From contig NZ_JAAALA010000003.1 of the NCBI RefSeq assembly GCF_009905535.1, positions 62,001 to 126,000 on the forward strand: DNA of 64,000 nucleotides, written 5' to 3'. The stretch's first letter is position 1; every line of letters begins with the position of its first letter. The position numbers were made by a program, and so were the translations under genes. The notes under the pieces were generated by a model. That model saw only the letters and a program-made list of their open reading frames with translations, did not search any database and was not told the origin of the DNA. Positions 51,052 to 60,926 of this stretch are shown piece after piece. This DNA is from Caulobacter sp. SLTY (GTDB taxonomy: Bacteria; Pseudomonadota; Alphaproteobacteria; Caulobacterales; Caulobacteraceae).

Positions 51052-54000
51052 CTACCAGCGCCAGCGCAGGCCGAGGCTGGCGTCGGTCGACTGGTAGTCG
51101 TCCTTGAACTTGACGCCCAGGTTCAGGAAGGCGCTGAACCGGTCGTCAGCCCCGAAGACGTTGATCGTGCCGCCGACTTCACCGAACGAGCCGGAGAAGT
51201 CGTCGTTGATCGTCAGGTCCGGACCGGCCGAGTCGATCAGCAGGCCGTTGTCGCCCTCGAACTCGTTCCAGTAGCGGGCCACCAGGGTCCACTTGCTGGA
51301 GAAGGTCCCGTGATCGGCGTTGAGGCCGATCCGGCCGCCGAGGCTGACGCGGAAGCTGGTCTGGTCGTCCCAGACGATGTCGGCGCCGGGGACGGACACC
51401 GCATCGATCTCGGAGTTCAGGTAGGACAGCGAACCGATCGGCTCGAAGAAGCCGTTGGCGCCGATCGGCATCGACCAGCCGCCTTCGACCTGGACACCGA
51501 GGCTGTCGACCGAACCCGAGAAGATGTTCGAGCCGGCCGGAGCCAGGGTGACGGCCTGGTGGTTATAGTCCAGCGAGTTGCCGTTCAGGATGCCGTCGAC
51601 GAAGAAGGCGCCCGAGACGTAGCTGCCGTACAGGCCGTAGGTCATGCCGTCGAACGAGGTAAGGGTCGGCGAGGCGTCGAAGTTGACGTCGCTGTCCACG
51701 AAGCCGACCTGGCCGCCGATGACCCAGGCCTTGCCCGAACCGCCGCCCATGAAGTCCAGGCCGGCGATCAGGGCGACCGTCGACTGGTCGTAGGAGGTGT
51801 CGAAGCTGTAGGTCACCCCGAACAGGTCGTAGCTGTTGACCAGGTCGCGCTCGGCGGCAGACCCGGCGATCTTGACCCAGATACCGGCGCCGTTGCCGTC
51901 GATCCCGCCCAGCTGGCTGCGCAGGTCGGCCTGGCGCTCGAACCACGAACCGGTGGTGGTGTACCAGATGCTCTGGACCGCCTGGCCGAGGGTGGTGAAC
52001 TCGAAGGCTTCACCGTCGGGCAGACCGACCAGGACGTGCTGCTTGTTGCCGTTCAGGGTCAGGTCATAGAAGAACAGGCCCTTGTCCAGCACCCCGTCCG
52101 CCGAGTTGAGGTCGGCGCGCCAGAAGTCGGACGCCGCGTTCAGCGAGAAGTGGGTCGCCGCGGTGGTCCCGGCGCCGGAGACATCCACCAGCACGATGCC
52201 GGTCGGGTTGAAGGCCCCGAAGGCGTTGGCGCTGACGTCGTTGACCAGGATCGAGGTCGAGCCGGCCGTGCTGCCGCCGGTGAGGCTGAGGCAGTCGGCG
52301 GCGGCCAGGACCGCGCAGCTGGTCTGGGTCGTCGGGCCGAGGTCCGCGTCCATCACCAGCAGGCTGGAGCCCGAACCGGTGAAGGTCGCGCCCGAGGCCA
52401 GGATGCGGTCGTTGATCTGGGCGTCGGACACCGCCGTGAGGGTGGTGCCGCTGGAGCCGAAGACGATCCGGCCGCTGTTGTTCCAGGTCTCCAGGTTGCT
52501 GATGGTCAGCGTCGAGGCGCCGAGGGTCGGTTCGCCCACCACCAGCAGGCCGCTGTTGGTGAAGGTGTCGGCCCCGGCCCCGAAGTCGAAGCTGGTCGCC
52601 ACGCCGTTGGCGTTGGTGAAGATCGCGCCCGTGTTGTTGAGCACGTCCGCGCCGGCGCTGAAGGTGGAAGCGCCGGTGGTGTGCCAGCTGGTCACCGAGC
52701 TGTTGTTGAACACCACGTTGCCCGTCAGGCCCGCGAAGTTCACCCGCCCGTTGATGCGGCCGGCGTTGTTGACGATCACGCTGCCGCCGATGCCCCGGAT
52801 GGCCAGGTCGTCGTAGCCGGTGATGGTGTTGTCGGTCGACCGCACCGTCGTGCCCGCGCCGATGTTCAGGGTGGTGGTCCCGCCCGCGGCGTTGTTCAGG
52901 TCGACGACCCAGGAGGTGGCCCCCGCGCCGGCCCCGACGATGGTCGAGCCCGTGCCGGTGCCGATGGTCACCGCGCCGCCGCCCGAGGTGGTGCGGATGG
53001 CGCTGCCATTGACGTCCTGGATGGTCCGGCCGTTGGCGATGGCGACCGTGATGGCCCCCGTGCCCGTCGTGGAGGCGTTGATCGCCGCCGCGCCGGCGCC
53101 CGTGGCCGTGACGTTCTGGTTGACGTTGACCGCCGTGGTCCCGGTCCCGCCGTTGCTGGTCAGGATGCCGTTGGCGCCGCCGGTGACCGTGGCGTTGTTG
53201 GTCACCGTCAGGGCAGCCCCGGTGGTCGCCGCCTGGATGCCGTCCGCGCCGGCGCCGACCGTGGCGTTGGTGACGATGGTCACCGCGCCACCGCCCGAGC
53301 TGGCGTTGATGCCGTCGCCCGTGGCGGTGATGGTCGAGCCCGCCAGGGTGTCGATGGTGATCACCCCGGCGCCGGAGGCCGCCGCCAGGATGCCGACGTC
53401 GCCGGCAACGATCGTGCCGGTGGTGTCGATGTCGATCCCGCCGGTGGTGCTGGAGGCGTCGATGCCGTCGTCGGTAGCGACCAGGTTGCCGCCGGTCGCC
53501 GTCTGGATGGTGGTGGCGCCCGTGGTGCTGCTGGTGCGGATCGCATCACCGCCGTTGCCGGTGATGACCGCCGAGACGCCGACGTTGACCGTGCCGCCGG
53601 TGCTGCCGGCCACGATGCCGTCGCTGCCGCCGGTGACAGCCGCGATGCTGGTGACCGCAACGTTGCCGCCGGTGCTGGAGGCGTCGATGCCGTCATCGCC
53701 CGCGCCGATGACGGCGCGGGTGACGACCGTCACCGAACCGCCGCCGGAGCTGGCGTTGATGCCATCGCCCGCCGTGGCGGTGATGGTCGAGCCGGCCAGG
53801 GTGTCGATGGTGATCACCCCGGCGCCGGAAGCGACCGCGAGGATGCCCGTGTCGCCCGCGCCGATCGTGCCGGTGGTGTCGATGTCGATCCCGCCGGTGG
53901 TGCTGGAGGCGTCGATGCCGTCGTCGGTAGCGACCAGATTGCCACCGGCCGCCGTCTGGATGGTGGTGGCGCCCGTGGTGCTGCTGGTGCGGATCGCGTC

Positions 54001-57000
54001 ACCGCCGTTGCCGGTGATGACCGCCGAGACGCCGACGTTGACCGTGCCGCCGGTGCTGCCAGCCACGATGCCGTCGCTGCCGCCGGTGACGGCCGCAATG
54101 CTGGTGACCGCAACGTTGCCGCCGGTGCTGGAGGCGTCGATGCCGTCATCGCCCGCGCCGATGACAGCGCGGGTGACGACCGTCACCGAACCGCCGCCGG
54201 AACTGGCGTTGATGCCATCGCCCGCCGTGGCGGTGATGGTCGAGCCGGCCAGGGTGTCGATGGTGATCACCCCGGCGCCGGAAGCGACCGCGAGGATGCC
54301 CGTGTCGCCCGCGCCGATCGTGCCGGTGGTGTCGATGTCGATCCCGCCGGTGATGCTGAAGGCGTCGATGCCGTCATCGCTGCCGACCAGATTGCCGCCG
54401 GCCACCGTCAGAATGGTGGTGGCGCCGCTGGTGGCGGTCGTCCGGATGGCGTCACCGCCGTTGCCGGTGATGGCCGCGGAGACGCCGACATTGACCGTGC
54501 CGCCGTTGCTGGTGGCCACGATGCCGTCGCTGCCGCCGGTGACGGCCGCGATGCTGGTCACCGAAACGGGGCCGCCGCTGCTGAAGGTGTTGATGCCGTC
54601 GCCGCCCGCGCCGATGGTTGCGCGGGTCACGACCGTCACCGCGCCGCCCGCCGTGCTGGCGTTGATGCCGTCGCCCGCCGTGGCGGTGATGGTCGAGGCC
54701 GCCCCGGTGTCGATGGTGATCGCGCCACCGCCCGTGGACACCACAAAGATGCCGGTGTCGCCGGCCGTGAGGGCCGCGAGGGTGTCGATATCGACCGCGC
54801 CGGTGGTCGTGGAGACGAAGATGGCGTCATCCCCGCCCGAGACCGTTCCGGCCGTGTCGATGTCGACCAGGCCGGTGGTGCTGGTGACCTCGATGCCGTC
54901 GTCGCTGCCGCTCACCGCAGCGCCGGCCGTCGTGAAGACGGTCGAGGTCCCGACGGTGTTGCTGCTGACGATGCCGTCGCCGCCCGTGGCGGTGATCGCG
55001 CCGGCGTTGCCGACGTTGAGCGTGCCGCCGGCGCTGGAGGCGTTGATGCCGTTCCCCGCGGAATTGATGGCGGCGTTGTTGGCCACCTGGACCAGGCCGG
55101 TGCTGGCGCCGGTCGCCAGGATGCCGTTCGAGCCGACACCGGTGGTGTTGATGGTGCTGGTCGAGCCGGTGAAGATCTGCACCCCGCCGGTGGAGTTGGA
55201 GATGCCGGTGATGCCCGAGGTCACCGCCCAGATCGGACCGCCGGTCGCCTGGATGTTGACCGAGGCGCCGTTGGTGGCCTGGGCGAAGATGCCGTTCGCG
55301 TTGACCGGATCGCCGGCGGTCCCGATGCCGCCGATGGTGTTGAAGATGGTGATCCCGCCGGACGTGCCGGTGCTGACGGCGAAGATGCCGTTCACCGCCG
55401 AGCCGCCGATCGCGCCGCTGTTGTCGATCAGTATGCCGCCGGTGCCCGCCTGGGTGGCGAAGATGCCGTAGCCGCCGCCGCCGTTCAGATTGGCGTTGAT
55501 CGCCCCGCTGTTGTTGACCTGGACGATGCCGGTGCTGGCGGCGTTGCCGTTGCCGACCGCGATGCCGTCGAAGCCGGTGTTCAGTTCGCCGCTGTTGGCG
55601 ACGAACACGTAGCCGCCCGCGCCGGTGTTGCTGACCCCGATGCCGGTGCCGGTCAGCGTGGTGATGTTGGCGAAGTTGTAGACCTCGGAAAGGCCGAGGC
55701 CGGTCGATTCAACGACGATGCCGTTGTTGACCGCTCCGATGACGCCGGTGTTGCTGACAAAGCCGAAGCCGTCGATCGCATCGACATTGATGCCGTTGTC
55801 GCTGGACAGGATCTGGCCGCTGTTGGTGACGGCCGCGTTGCCCGCCCCGCCGGTGCTCGCGATGACGCCGACCGCATCGAGCGCGCCGTTGTTCACGAAG
55901 ATATTGGCGGCGTTATTGATGGTGACGCTGCCGGTGGTCGACAGGCCCGCGACGCCGGCCGAACCCGGGTAGTTCCCGGCCGTGTCGGTGTTGTCGAGGC
56001 CGAGGATGTCGATGACCCCCGTGCCGGTGTTGATGAAGATATCCCCGCCGTCGGTGGAGCCGCCGACGCCCACCGCGCTGTTGCCGGTGATCAGCACGCT
56101 CAGGCCGTTGGCGACATCGATATCGACCGAGCCATCCGCGCCGGTGGCCACGCCGAAGATGCCGCCGGCCCCGTCGGCGTCACCCGCCGCGCCGTCGTCG
56201 ATGGTGATGCTGGCGTTGGCGCCGATGTTGATCTCGACCGCCTCGTCGCCGACCGCGTTGTCGGCCGCCGCGCCGCTTTCGGCATAGACGCCGAAAGCGG
56301 TGCCGTCGGCGTCGGTGTTGCCGACCACGACAGTCAGGCCCGCGCCCGAGGTAACGGTAGCGTCGCCGCCGCCCGAGATGGAGGAGACCCCGTAGTCATC
56401 CGGATCGATGGTGACGCCGGCGCCCAGGGTGACGGTGGCGTCGCCGCTACCGGAGGTCTGGGCGGTTACGCCGATCGAGCCGGCGGTGATGCTGGAGCCA
56501 TCGCCGATGACGACCGTGGCGTTGCCGCCGTTGGCCGCGTTGAAGATGCCGGCCCCGACGCCGACCGGCGGAGCGCCGGCCAGCGTGCCTTGGTAGCCGA
56601 CGCTGACGTCGCCGTCCGTGCCCAGGTGCACCCCGGCCACGCCGACTTCATAGGTCCCGCCGCCCAGGGCGTTGACGTCGCCGACCACGGTGACGCTGAT
56701 GTCGCCCGTGCCTGCGGTGATTTCACCCAGCACGCCGTCGCCATTGACGGCGGTCACGGCGCCGACGTTGCCGGTGTAGTTGATGGTGACGTCACCGCCG
56801 GCCGTCTGGGCCAGGATGCCGGCCGTGGTGGCCTCGATGTCGCCCGAGCCGCTGACGCTGACCGCGCCGCCGCCGCTGGTGGTCGCGACGATGCCGCTGC
56901 CGCCGTTGGAGGTGACCGCGCCGCCCGCGATCACGGTGACCGTGCCGCTGGTAGCCGAGGCGGTGATGGCGTTGCCGCCCGTGCCGGTGACCGCGTTCAG

Positions 57001-59163
57001 GGACAGGCCGACATCGCCCGTGCCGGTGGCCGCGGCCACCACGCCGGTCGTGCCGCTGATCGTCGAGCCGAAGTCGATGATCGTGATGGCCCCCGCGCCG
57101 GTGCTGAGGGCGTCGATGCCCGAGCCCGCGCCGCCGGTGATGTTACCCGGGCCGGTGAAGGCCAGGATACCGCCGTCGACGGTGTCCAGCTCGATGCCGT
57201 CGTCCGTGCCGCTGACCGCGCCCACCTGATTGACGAACAGCAGGCCGCTGGTGGTGCTGGCCACGATGCCGTCGCCGGCCGTGCCGGTGATCGCGCCGCC
57301 GGCGCCAGTGGAGATATCGACGGCGCCCGTGCCGGTCGCCACGGCGCTGAGGCCGGTGGCGCCGCTGGTCGCGCCGCTGACAGTGATGCTGAGCAGGTCC
57401 GCGCCGGTGGTCGAGCCGTCGATGCCCGTGCCGGTGGCGGTGATCGTGGCGGCGCTGTCGATGGTGACCGAGCCGCCCGAGCTGGCCAGGATGCCAGCGC
57501 CGGCCGAGGTGATCTGGCCGCCCGTGGTGGTGACGCTGACCGCGCCCGTGGCGCTGGAGGCGTCGATGCCGTCGCCGCCCGCCTGGATGTCGCCACCGGT
57601 CTGGATGGTCAGGCCGCCGCCGGCGGTCACGGCGTTGATGCCGTCGCCGCCCGCGGTGATGGGGCCGGTCAGGTTGATGCCGGTCGCGCCGTCGCCGCTG
57701 GTGGTGACGACCGCCGCGAAAGCGGTGGAGTTGATCGAGCCCGCGCCGGAGACGTCCACGCCGCCCGTGCCGTTGGCGAAGGCGCCGACGCCGCCCTCGA
57801 GCACGTCGCCGCCGATGATCAGCACCGCGTTGCCCGAGCCGTTCGTGGTCGCGACCGCGCCGAAGCCGAGGCCGTTGGTGGCGACCGAGCCGCCGGCCGC
57901 AACCTCGATGGTGGCGTTACCCGCCCCGCTGGTGGTGACGTCCACGCCGTCGACGCCGCTGACGGCGCCGGTCACCACGACCGAGCCCGCGCCGCCGGTA
58001 ACGACGTTCACGCCGTCGCCAGTCGTGCCGGTCGCGTTGTTGACGGTGACCGAGATATTGCCGGTGTTGCTGCTGGCTTCGACGCCGTTGTCCCCGCCGC
58101 TGACCGTGCCGCCCAGGACGATGGTGGTCGTGCCGCTGTCGGTGAAGGTGTCGAGGCCGTCGGCGACCGCACCGGTGATGTCGCCGGTGAAGTCGACGTT
58201 GATGGCCCCCGAGGTGGTGGACATCTCGGCGCCGTCGAAGGCGCCCGTCATGGTGATCGTGCCGTAGCCGGTCAGGCTGGCCGTGCCGCTGCTGGTGAAG
58301 ACGCCAACGCCGCCGTCAGCGACCGTGCCCTGCACGAAGACTTCGGCGTTGCCCGTGCCAGTGGCCTGGGCGAAGGCGCCGTAGGAGAAGCCGTCGGTGC
58401 CGCTCACGCTCGCGCCGAACTGGACGAATGTGTAGGCGTTGCCGGCCCCACCGGCGACCGTGGCAATACCGCCGTCGCCCACGAAGGTGCCGCCGGCCGC
58501 GATCGAGGCGTCGCCGGCGCTGGCGTCGGCGATGACCGCGTAGCCGCCCGTGGCGTTGACGTTGGTGCCGAACAGCAGGGTCACGTCGACGTCGGTCACG
58601 CCCTCGGCGTTGATGCCGACGCCCCCGGTCGAGATCAACGAGCCGCCGTTCATGTGGACTTCAGTGGCGCCAACGGTGTTGGTCGCTTCAATCCCCGTGA
58701 CGCCCACGACGAGCGGCTGGTCGCCCGTGTCGCCGGTGCGCAGGTCGACGTTGACGATCGCGCCCTGGCCGGACACGTCGAAGGCCGCTCCGCCGGCGTT
58801 GAGCACGACGATGTCCCCGGCGTCGGGAACCACGGTCACAGGGCGGACACTGATGATCTCGCCGGCGTTGCCCGCGATGACGATGCCGTTGGCGACGGTG
58901 ACCCCGTCCTGAAGCTGCAGGAACAGGCTGCCGTTGGTCGTGGTCGAATAGTCGATGGTCACGTAGGGACCGGCGGCGCAGTTCAGCGCGTCGGGGGCGG
59001 CGCCGTTGGCAGAGGGGTCGCCGCATTCGTCGGCGGCCAGGGCGACGCCCGGCGCCACGGCAAGGGCGGAGACACCCGCGACACCCGCCAGCAGGCTGGC
59101 CGCGACAAGCGAAGAGCTGGCGAGCAGCGATACGCGACGGCGCGAAGACTTGGAAACGGACAT
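51052..59163 (-). CDS. Giant autotransporter with repetitive beta-helix passenger, about 2,703 aa
   Basis: A long signal peptide (SLLASSSLVAASLLAGVAGVSALAVAPGVALAAD) is followed by about 2,300 residues of short glycine/threonine-rich repeats, with recurrent DGI and TTTGA-type turns that form a beta-helix passenger. The last roughly 330 residues form an autotransporter barrel (from IWVKIAGSAAERD to GLRWRW, ending in Trp). It is likely a surface adhesin or biofilm factor; that is inference. ATG at 59163 has GAGGGGG eight bases ahead. Residues of about 1,535-1,985 are 151-residue tandem repeats that are near-identical at DNA level. Confidence 0.9.
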   Translation of the reverse strand: MSVSKSSRRRVSLLASSSLVAASLLAGVAGVSALAVAPGVALAADECGDPSANGAAPDALNCAAGPYVTIDYSTTTNGSLFLQLQDGVTVANGIVIAGNAGEIISVRPVTVVPDAGDIVVLNAGGAAFDVSGQGAIVNVDLRTGDTGDQPLVVGVTGIEATNTVGATEVHMNGGSLISTGGVGINAEGVTDVDVTLLFGTNVNATGGYAVIADASAGDASIAAGGTFVGDGGIATVAGGAGNAYTFVQFGASVSGTDGFSYGAFAQATGTGNAEVFVQGTVADGGVGVFTSSGTASLTGYGTITMTGAFDGAEMSTTSGAINVDFTGDITGAVADGLDTFTDSGTTTIVLGGTVSGGDNGVEASSNTGNISVTVNNATGTTGDGVNVVTGGAGSVVVTGAVSGVDGVDVTTSGAGNATIEVAAGGSVATNGLGFGAVATTNGSGNAVLIIGGDVLEGGVGAFANGTGGVDVSGAGSINSTAFAAVVTTSGDGATGINLTGPITAGGDGINAVTAGGGLTIQTGGDIQAGGDGIDASSATGAVSVTTTGGQITSAGAGILASSGGSVTIDSAATITATGTGIDGSTTGADLLSITVSGATSGATGLSAVATGTGAVDISTGAGGAITGTAGDGIVASTTSGLLFVNQVGAVSGTDDGIELDTVDGGILAFTGPGNITGGAGSGIDALSTGAGAITIIDFGSTISGTTGVVAAATGTGDVGLSLNAVTGTGGNAITASATSGTVTVIAGGAVTSNGGSGIVATTSGGGAVSVSGSGDIEATTAGILAQTAGGDVTINYTGNVGAVTAVNGDGVLGEITAGTGDISVTVVGDVNALGGGTYEVGVAGVHLGTDGDVSVGYQGTLAGAPPVGVGAGIFNAANGGNATVVIGDGSSITAGSIGVTAQTSGSGDATVTLGAGVTIDPDDYGVSSISGGGDATVTSGAGLTVVVGNTDADGTAFGVYAESGAAADNAVGDEAVEINIGANASITIDDGAAGDADGAGGIFGVATGADGSVDIDVANGLSVLITGNSAVGVGGSTDGGDIFINTGTGVIDILGLDNTDTAGNYPGSAGVAGLSTTGSVTINNAANIFVNNGALDAVGVIASTGGAGNAAVTNSGQILSSDNGINVDAIDGFGFVSNTGVIGAVNNGIVVESTGLGLSEVYNFANITTLTGTGIGVSNTGAGGYVFVANSGELNTGFDGIAVGNGNAASTGIVQVNNSGAINANLNGGGGYGIFATQAGTGGILIDNSGAIGGSAVNGIFAVSTGTSGGITIFNTIGGIGTAGDPVNANGIFAQATNGASVNIQATGGPIWAVTSGITGISNSTGGVQIFTGSTSTINTTGVGSNGILATGASTGLVQVANNAAINSAGNGINASSAGGTLNVGNAGAITATGGDGIVSSNTVGTSTVFTTAGAAVSGSDDGIEVTSTTGLVDIDTAGTVSGGDDAIFVSTTTGAVDIDTLAALTAGDTGIFVVSTGGGAITIDTGAASTITATAGDGINASTAGGAVTVVTRATIGAGGDGINTFSSGGPVSVTSIAAVTGGSDGIVATSNGGTVNVGVSAAITGNGGDAIRTTATSGATTILTVAGGNLVGSDDGIDAFSITGGIDIDTTGTIGAGDTGILAVASGAGVITIDTLAGSTITATAGDGINASSGGGSVTVVTRAVIGAGDDGIDASSTGGNVAVTSIAAVTGGSDGIVAGSTGGTVNVGVSAVITGNGGDAIRTSSTTGATTIQTAAGGNLVATDDGIDASSTTGGIDIDTTGTIGAGDTGILAVASGAGVITIDTLAGSTITATAGDGINASSGGGSVTVVTRAVIGAGDDGIDASSTGGNVAVTSIAAVTGGSDGIVAGSTGGTVNVGVSAVITGNGGDAIRTSSTTGATTIQTATGGNLVATDDGIDASSTTGGIDIDTTGTIVAGDVGILAAASGAGVITIDTLAGSTITATGDGINASSGGGAVTIVTNATVGAGADGIQAATTGAALTVTNNATVTGGANGILTSNGGTGTTAVNVNQNVTATGAGAAAINASTTGTGAITVAIANGRTIQDVNGSAIRTTSGGGAVTIGTGTGSTIVGAGAGATSWVVDLNNAAGGTTTLNIGAGTTVRSTDNTITGYDDLAIRGIGGSVIVNNAGRINGRVNFAGLTGNVVFNNSSVTSWHTTGASTFSAGADVLNNTGAIFTNANGVATSFDFGAGADTFTNSGLLVVGEPTLGASTLTISNLETWNNSGRIVFGSSGTTLTAVSDAQINDRILASGATFTGSGSSLLVMDADLGPTTQTSCAVLAAADCLSLTGGSTAGSTSILVNDVSANAFGAFNPTGIVLVDVSGAGTTAATHFSLNAASDFWRADLNSADGVLDKGLFFYDLTLNGNKQHVLVGLPDGEAFEFTTLGQAVQSIWYTTTGSWFERQADLRSQLGGIDGNGAGIWVKIAGSAAERDLVNSYDLFGVTYSFDTSYDQSTVALIAGLDFMGGGSGKAWVIGGQVGFVDSDVNFDASPTLTSFDGMTYGLYGSYVSGAFFVDGILNGNSLDYNHQAVTLAPAGSNIFSGSVDSLGVQVEGGWSMPIGANGFFEPIGSLSYLNSEIDAVSVPGADIVWDDQTSFRVSLGGRIGLNADHGTFSSKWTLVARYWNEFEGDNGLLIDSAGPDLTINDDFSGSFGEVGGTINVFGADDRFSAFLNLGVKFKDDYQSTDASLGLRWRW
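53206..54561. repeat. Three tandem 453-bp repeats inside the autotransporter gene
   Basis: Reading the minus strand, units start at 54561, 54108 and 53655, exactly 453 bp (151 codons) apart. Each begins VTSIAAVTGGSDGI and ends DDGIDASSTGGNVA or a variant. The second and third units are almost identical over most of their length; the first is diverged in its first 55 codons and the third loses one codon near ITATGDG. A partial, older copy lies upstream (about 54562-54800). Recombination between units would change length in frame. Confidence 0.9.
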
Positions 59164-59288
59164 CGGGCGAACCCCCTCAGGTTTGCTATTTTGTGAAGGG
59201 ACGCGCGCGATCACACGCCGCCCCCAGTTACCCACGTTATCTGAAACTAGGCGCGAGTTTGGCGCGCGTCTATCGGGTTTTTTCGGCC

Positions 59289-59314
59289 ATTCACCCCATG
59301 TTGGGGGGGTGAAT
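59289..59314. promoter_or_regulatory. ATTCACCCC inverted repeat in the autotransporter / guaD divergent region
   Basis: ATTCACCCC (59289-59297) pairs perfectly with GGGGTGAAT (59306-59314), and AGTTCACCC occurs again at 59340. The 246-bp gap between the two divergent starts holds no gene, so this is a candidate operator. The run of seven G (59303-59309) could also slip. Confidence 0.35.
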
Positions 59315-59409
59315 CGCCCGAAACGCGAAAGTTCACCCACAGCGGGTAATCGATCGGTCGGCGCCCTGACGTGGCCCGTGATAGGGATACCCAAGGGTCG
59401 CTCTGGACG

Positions 59410-60717
59410 ATGGACGAGGACATGACCGGGCTTCGAGGATGGCGCGCCGAGCTGGTCTGGACGCTGGGCGATCCGACGGCTGACGAAGAGGCGCTGCGCC
59501 ACGTCCCCGACGGACTGCTGCTGGTCGAGGACGGACGGGTGGTCGCGGCGGGTCCCTGTGGCGAGTTGTCGCAGGGTCTCCCGCCAGACGTTCCCATCGA
59601 GACCCTGCCCGGCCGGATCATCACCCCCGGCTTCGTCGACGCCCATGTCCATTTCCCTCAGCTGGACATGATGGCCTCGCCGGGCGGGGCGCTGCTCGAC
59701 TGGCTGGAGCGCTACACCTTCCCGGCCGAGCGGGCCTTCGCCGATCCGGCCCACTGCAAGGACGCGGCGGGGCGATTCGTCGGCAGCCTGCTGGCCAACG
59801 GCACGACCACGGCCATGGTCTACGGCTCGGTGCACAAGTCCTCGGTCGACGCGCTGTTCGAGGAGGCGCTTCGGCAGGACATGCGGCTGATCGCCGGCAA
59901 ATGCCTGATGGACCGGGGGCCGGAGGGGCTGCGCGATTCGGTCGAAGGCGGGGCGGAGGAGACGGTGGCGCTGATTCGCGCCTGGCGGGGCCGGGGACGG
60001 CTGGGCTACGCGGTGACGCCGAGATTCGCCCTGGGCTCGTCGCCCGAGCAGCTGGCGATGGCGGGCCGGATCCTGGCCGAGCATCCCGACACCTGGATGC
60101 AGACCCATCTGTCGGAGAACCTGGCCGAGATCGAGGCCACCCGGGCGGCCTTTCCCGAGGCGGCGGACTATCTGGACGTCTATGACCGGTTCGGCCTGGT
60201 CGGCCCCCGCTCGATGTTCGCCCACGCCATCCATGTCGAGGACCGGGCGCTTGGGCGGATGGGCGAGGCCGGCTGCGCCTGCGCCTTCTGCCCGACCTCC
60301 AACCTGTTCCTGGGCAGCGGGCTGTTCGACCTGGAGCGGACGCGGGCCCATGGGGTGAAGGTGGCGCTGGGCAGCGATGTCGGGGCGGGCACCCGCTACA
60401 GCCTGCTGACCACGGCCGCCGAGGCCTGGAAGGTGGGGCAGCTGAAGGGAACGCGGCTCGATCCGTTGACCGGCCTCTACCTGGCCGGGCGGGCGGGGGC
60501 GGAGGCCTTGGGGCTGGCTGATCGGATCGGGGCATTCGAGCCTGGGCTGGAGGCGGACTTCGTGGTGCTGGACCCGGCGGCGACGCCGGCGCTGGCCCGG
60601 CGGACAGGTGCGGGGTCGCTGGCCGAGCGGTTGTTCGCGCTGATGGTGCTGGGCGACGAGCGGGTGGTGGAGCGCACCTACCTGACGGGGCGGCTGGCGC
60701 ATTCACGCATCCCGTAG
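59410..60717 (+). CDS. guaD: Guanine deaminase, 435 aa
   Basis: An amidohydrolase barrel with the metal motif FVDAHVHFPQLDM (HxH), then THLSENLAEIE (His), AHAIHVED (His) and LGSDVGAGT (Asp). The substrate loop FPAERAF and NGTTTAMVYGSVH are typical of guanine deaminases. The reaction is guanine to xanthine plus ammonia. ATG at 59410 or 59422 both fit; the N-terminus is not well conserved. Divergent from the autotransporter; the cpa operon begins 209 bp downstream. Confidence 0.88.
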   Translation: MDEDMTGLRGWRAELVWTLGDPTADEEALRHVPDGLLLVEDGRVVAAGPCGELSQGLPPDVPIETLPGRIITPGFVDAHVHFPQLDMMASPGGALLDWLERYTFPAERAFADPAHCKDAAGRFVGSLLANGTTTAMVYGSVHKSSVDALFEEALRQDMRLIAGKCLMDRGPEGLRDSVEGGAEETVALIRAWRGRGRLGYAVTPRFALGSSPEQLAMAGRILAEHPDTWMQTHLSENLAEIEATRAAFPEAADYLDVYDRFGLVGPRSMFAHAIHVEDRALGRMGEAGCACAFCPTSNLFLGSGLFDLERTRAHGVKVALGSDVGAGTRYSLLTTAAEAWKVGQLKGTRLDPLTGLYLAGRAGAEALGLADRIGAFEPGLEADFVVLDPAATPALARRTGAGSLAERLFALMVLGDERVVERTYLTGRLAHSRIP

Positions 60718-60926
60718 CCGCTGCCGGGGAAGGTGGCGGTTGTTTGAAAGATTTAGATAATCGGCACGGTTGAGAAGTTTATTTCTGATAACCATGTCGT
60801 CGCTTCGAACAAGGTGTACGCTGCTTTACTGTATCCATTGAACATATCCTAAGCCGACGCCCGTAACCCTACCGGTCAATTCGGGGATTCCGCGATGGCG
60901 GGATCGGGTCTTCGGGGTTACGCAAA
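60718..60926 (+). promoter_or_regulatory. AT-rich promoter region of the cpa (tad) pilus operon
   Basis: The 209 bp between guaD and cpaB contain a markedly AT-richer stretch (60738-60860, with TTGAAAGATTTAGATAATC and TTGAGAAGTTTATTTCTG), which in this GC-rich context suggests a promoter. No coding region for a pilin or prepilin peptidase is present, only frames of 15 codons or fewer. I could not find a clear CtrA box (TTAA-N7-TTAA). Confidence 0.45.

Noticed and set aside
51310..59196. A 2,628-codon open frame on the plus strand opposite the autotransporter
   Set aside because: It is the mirror of a repetitive GC-rich gene. Its product has no domain, signal or sensible composition, and the minus-strand frame has a signal peptide, barrel and terminator.
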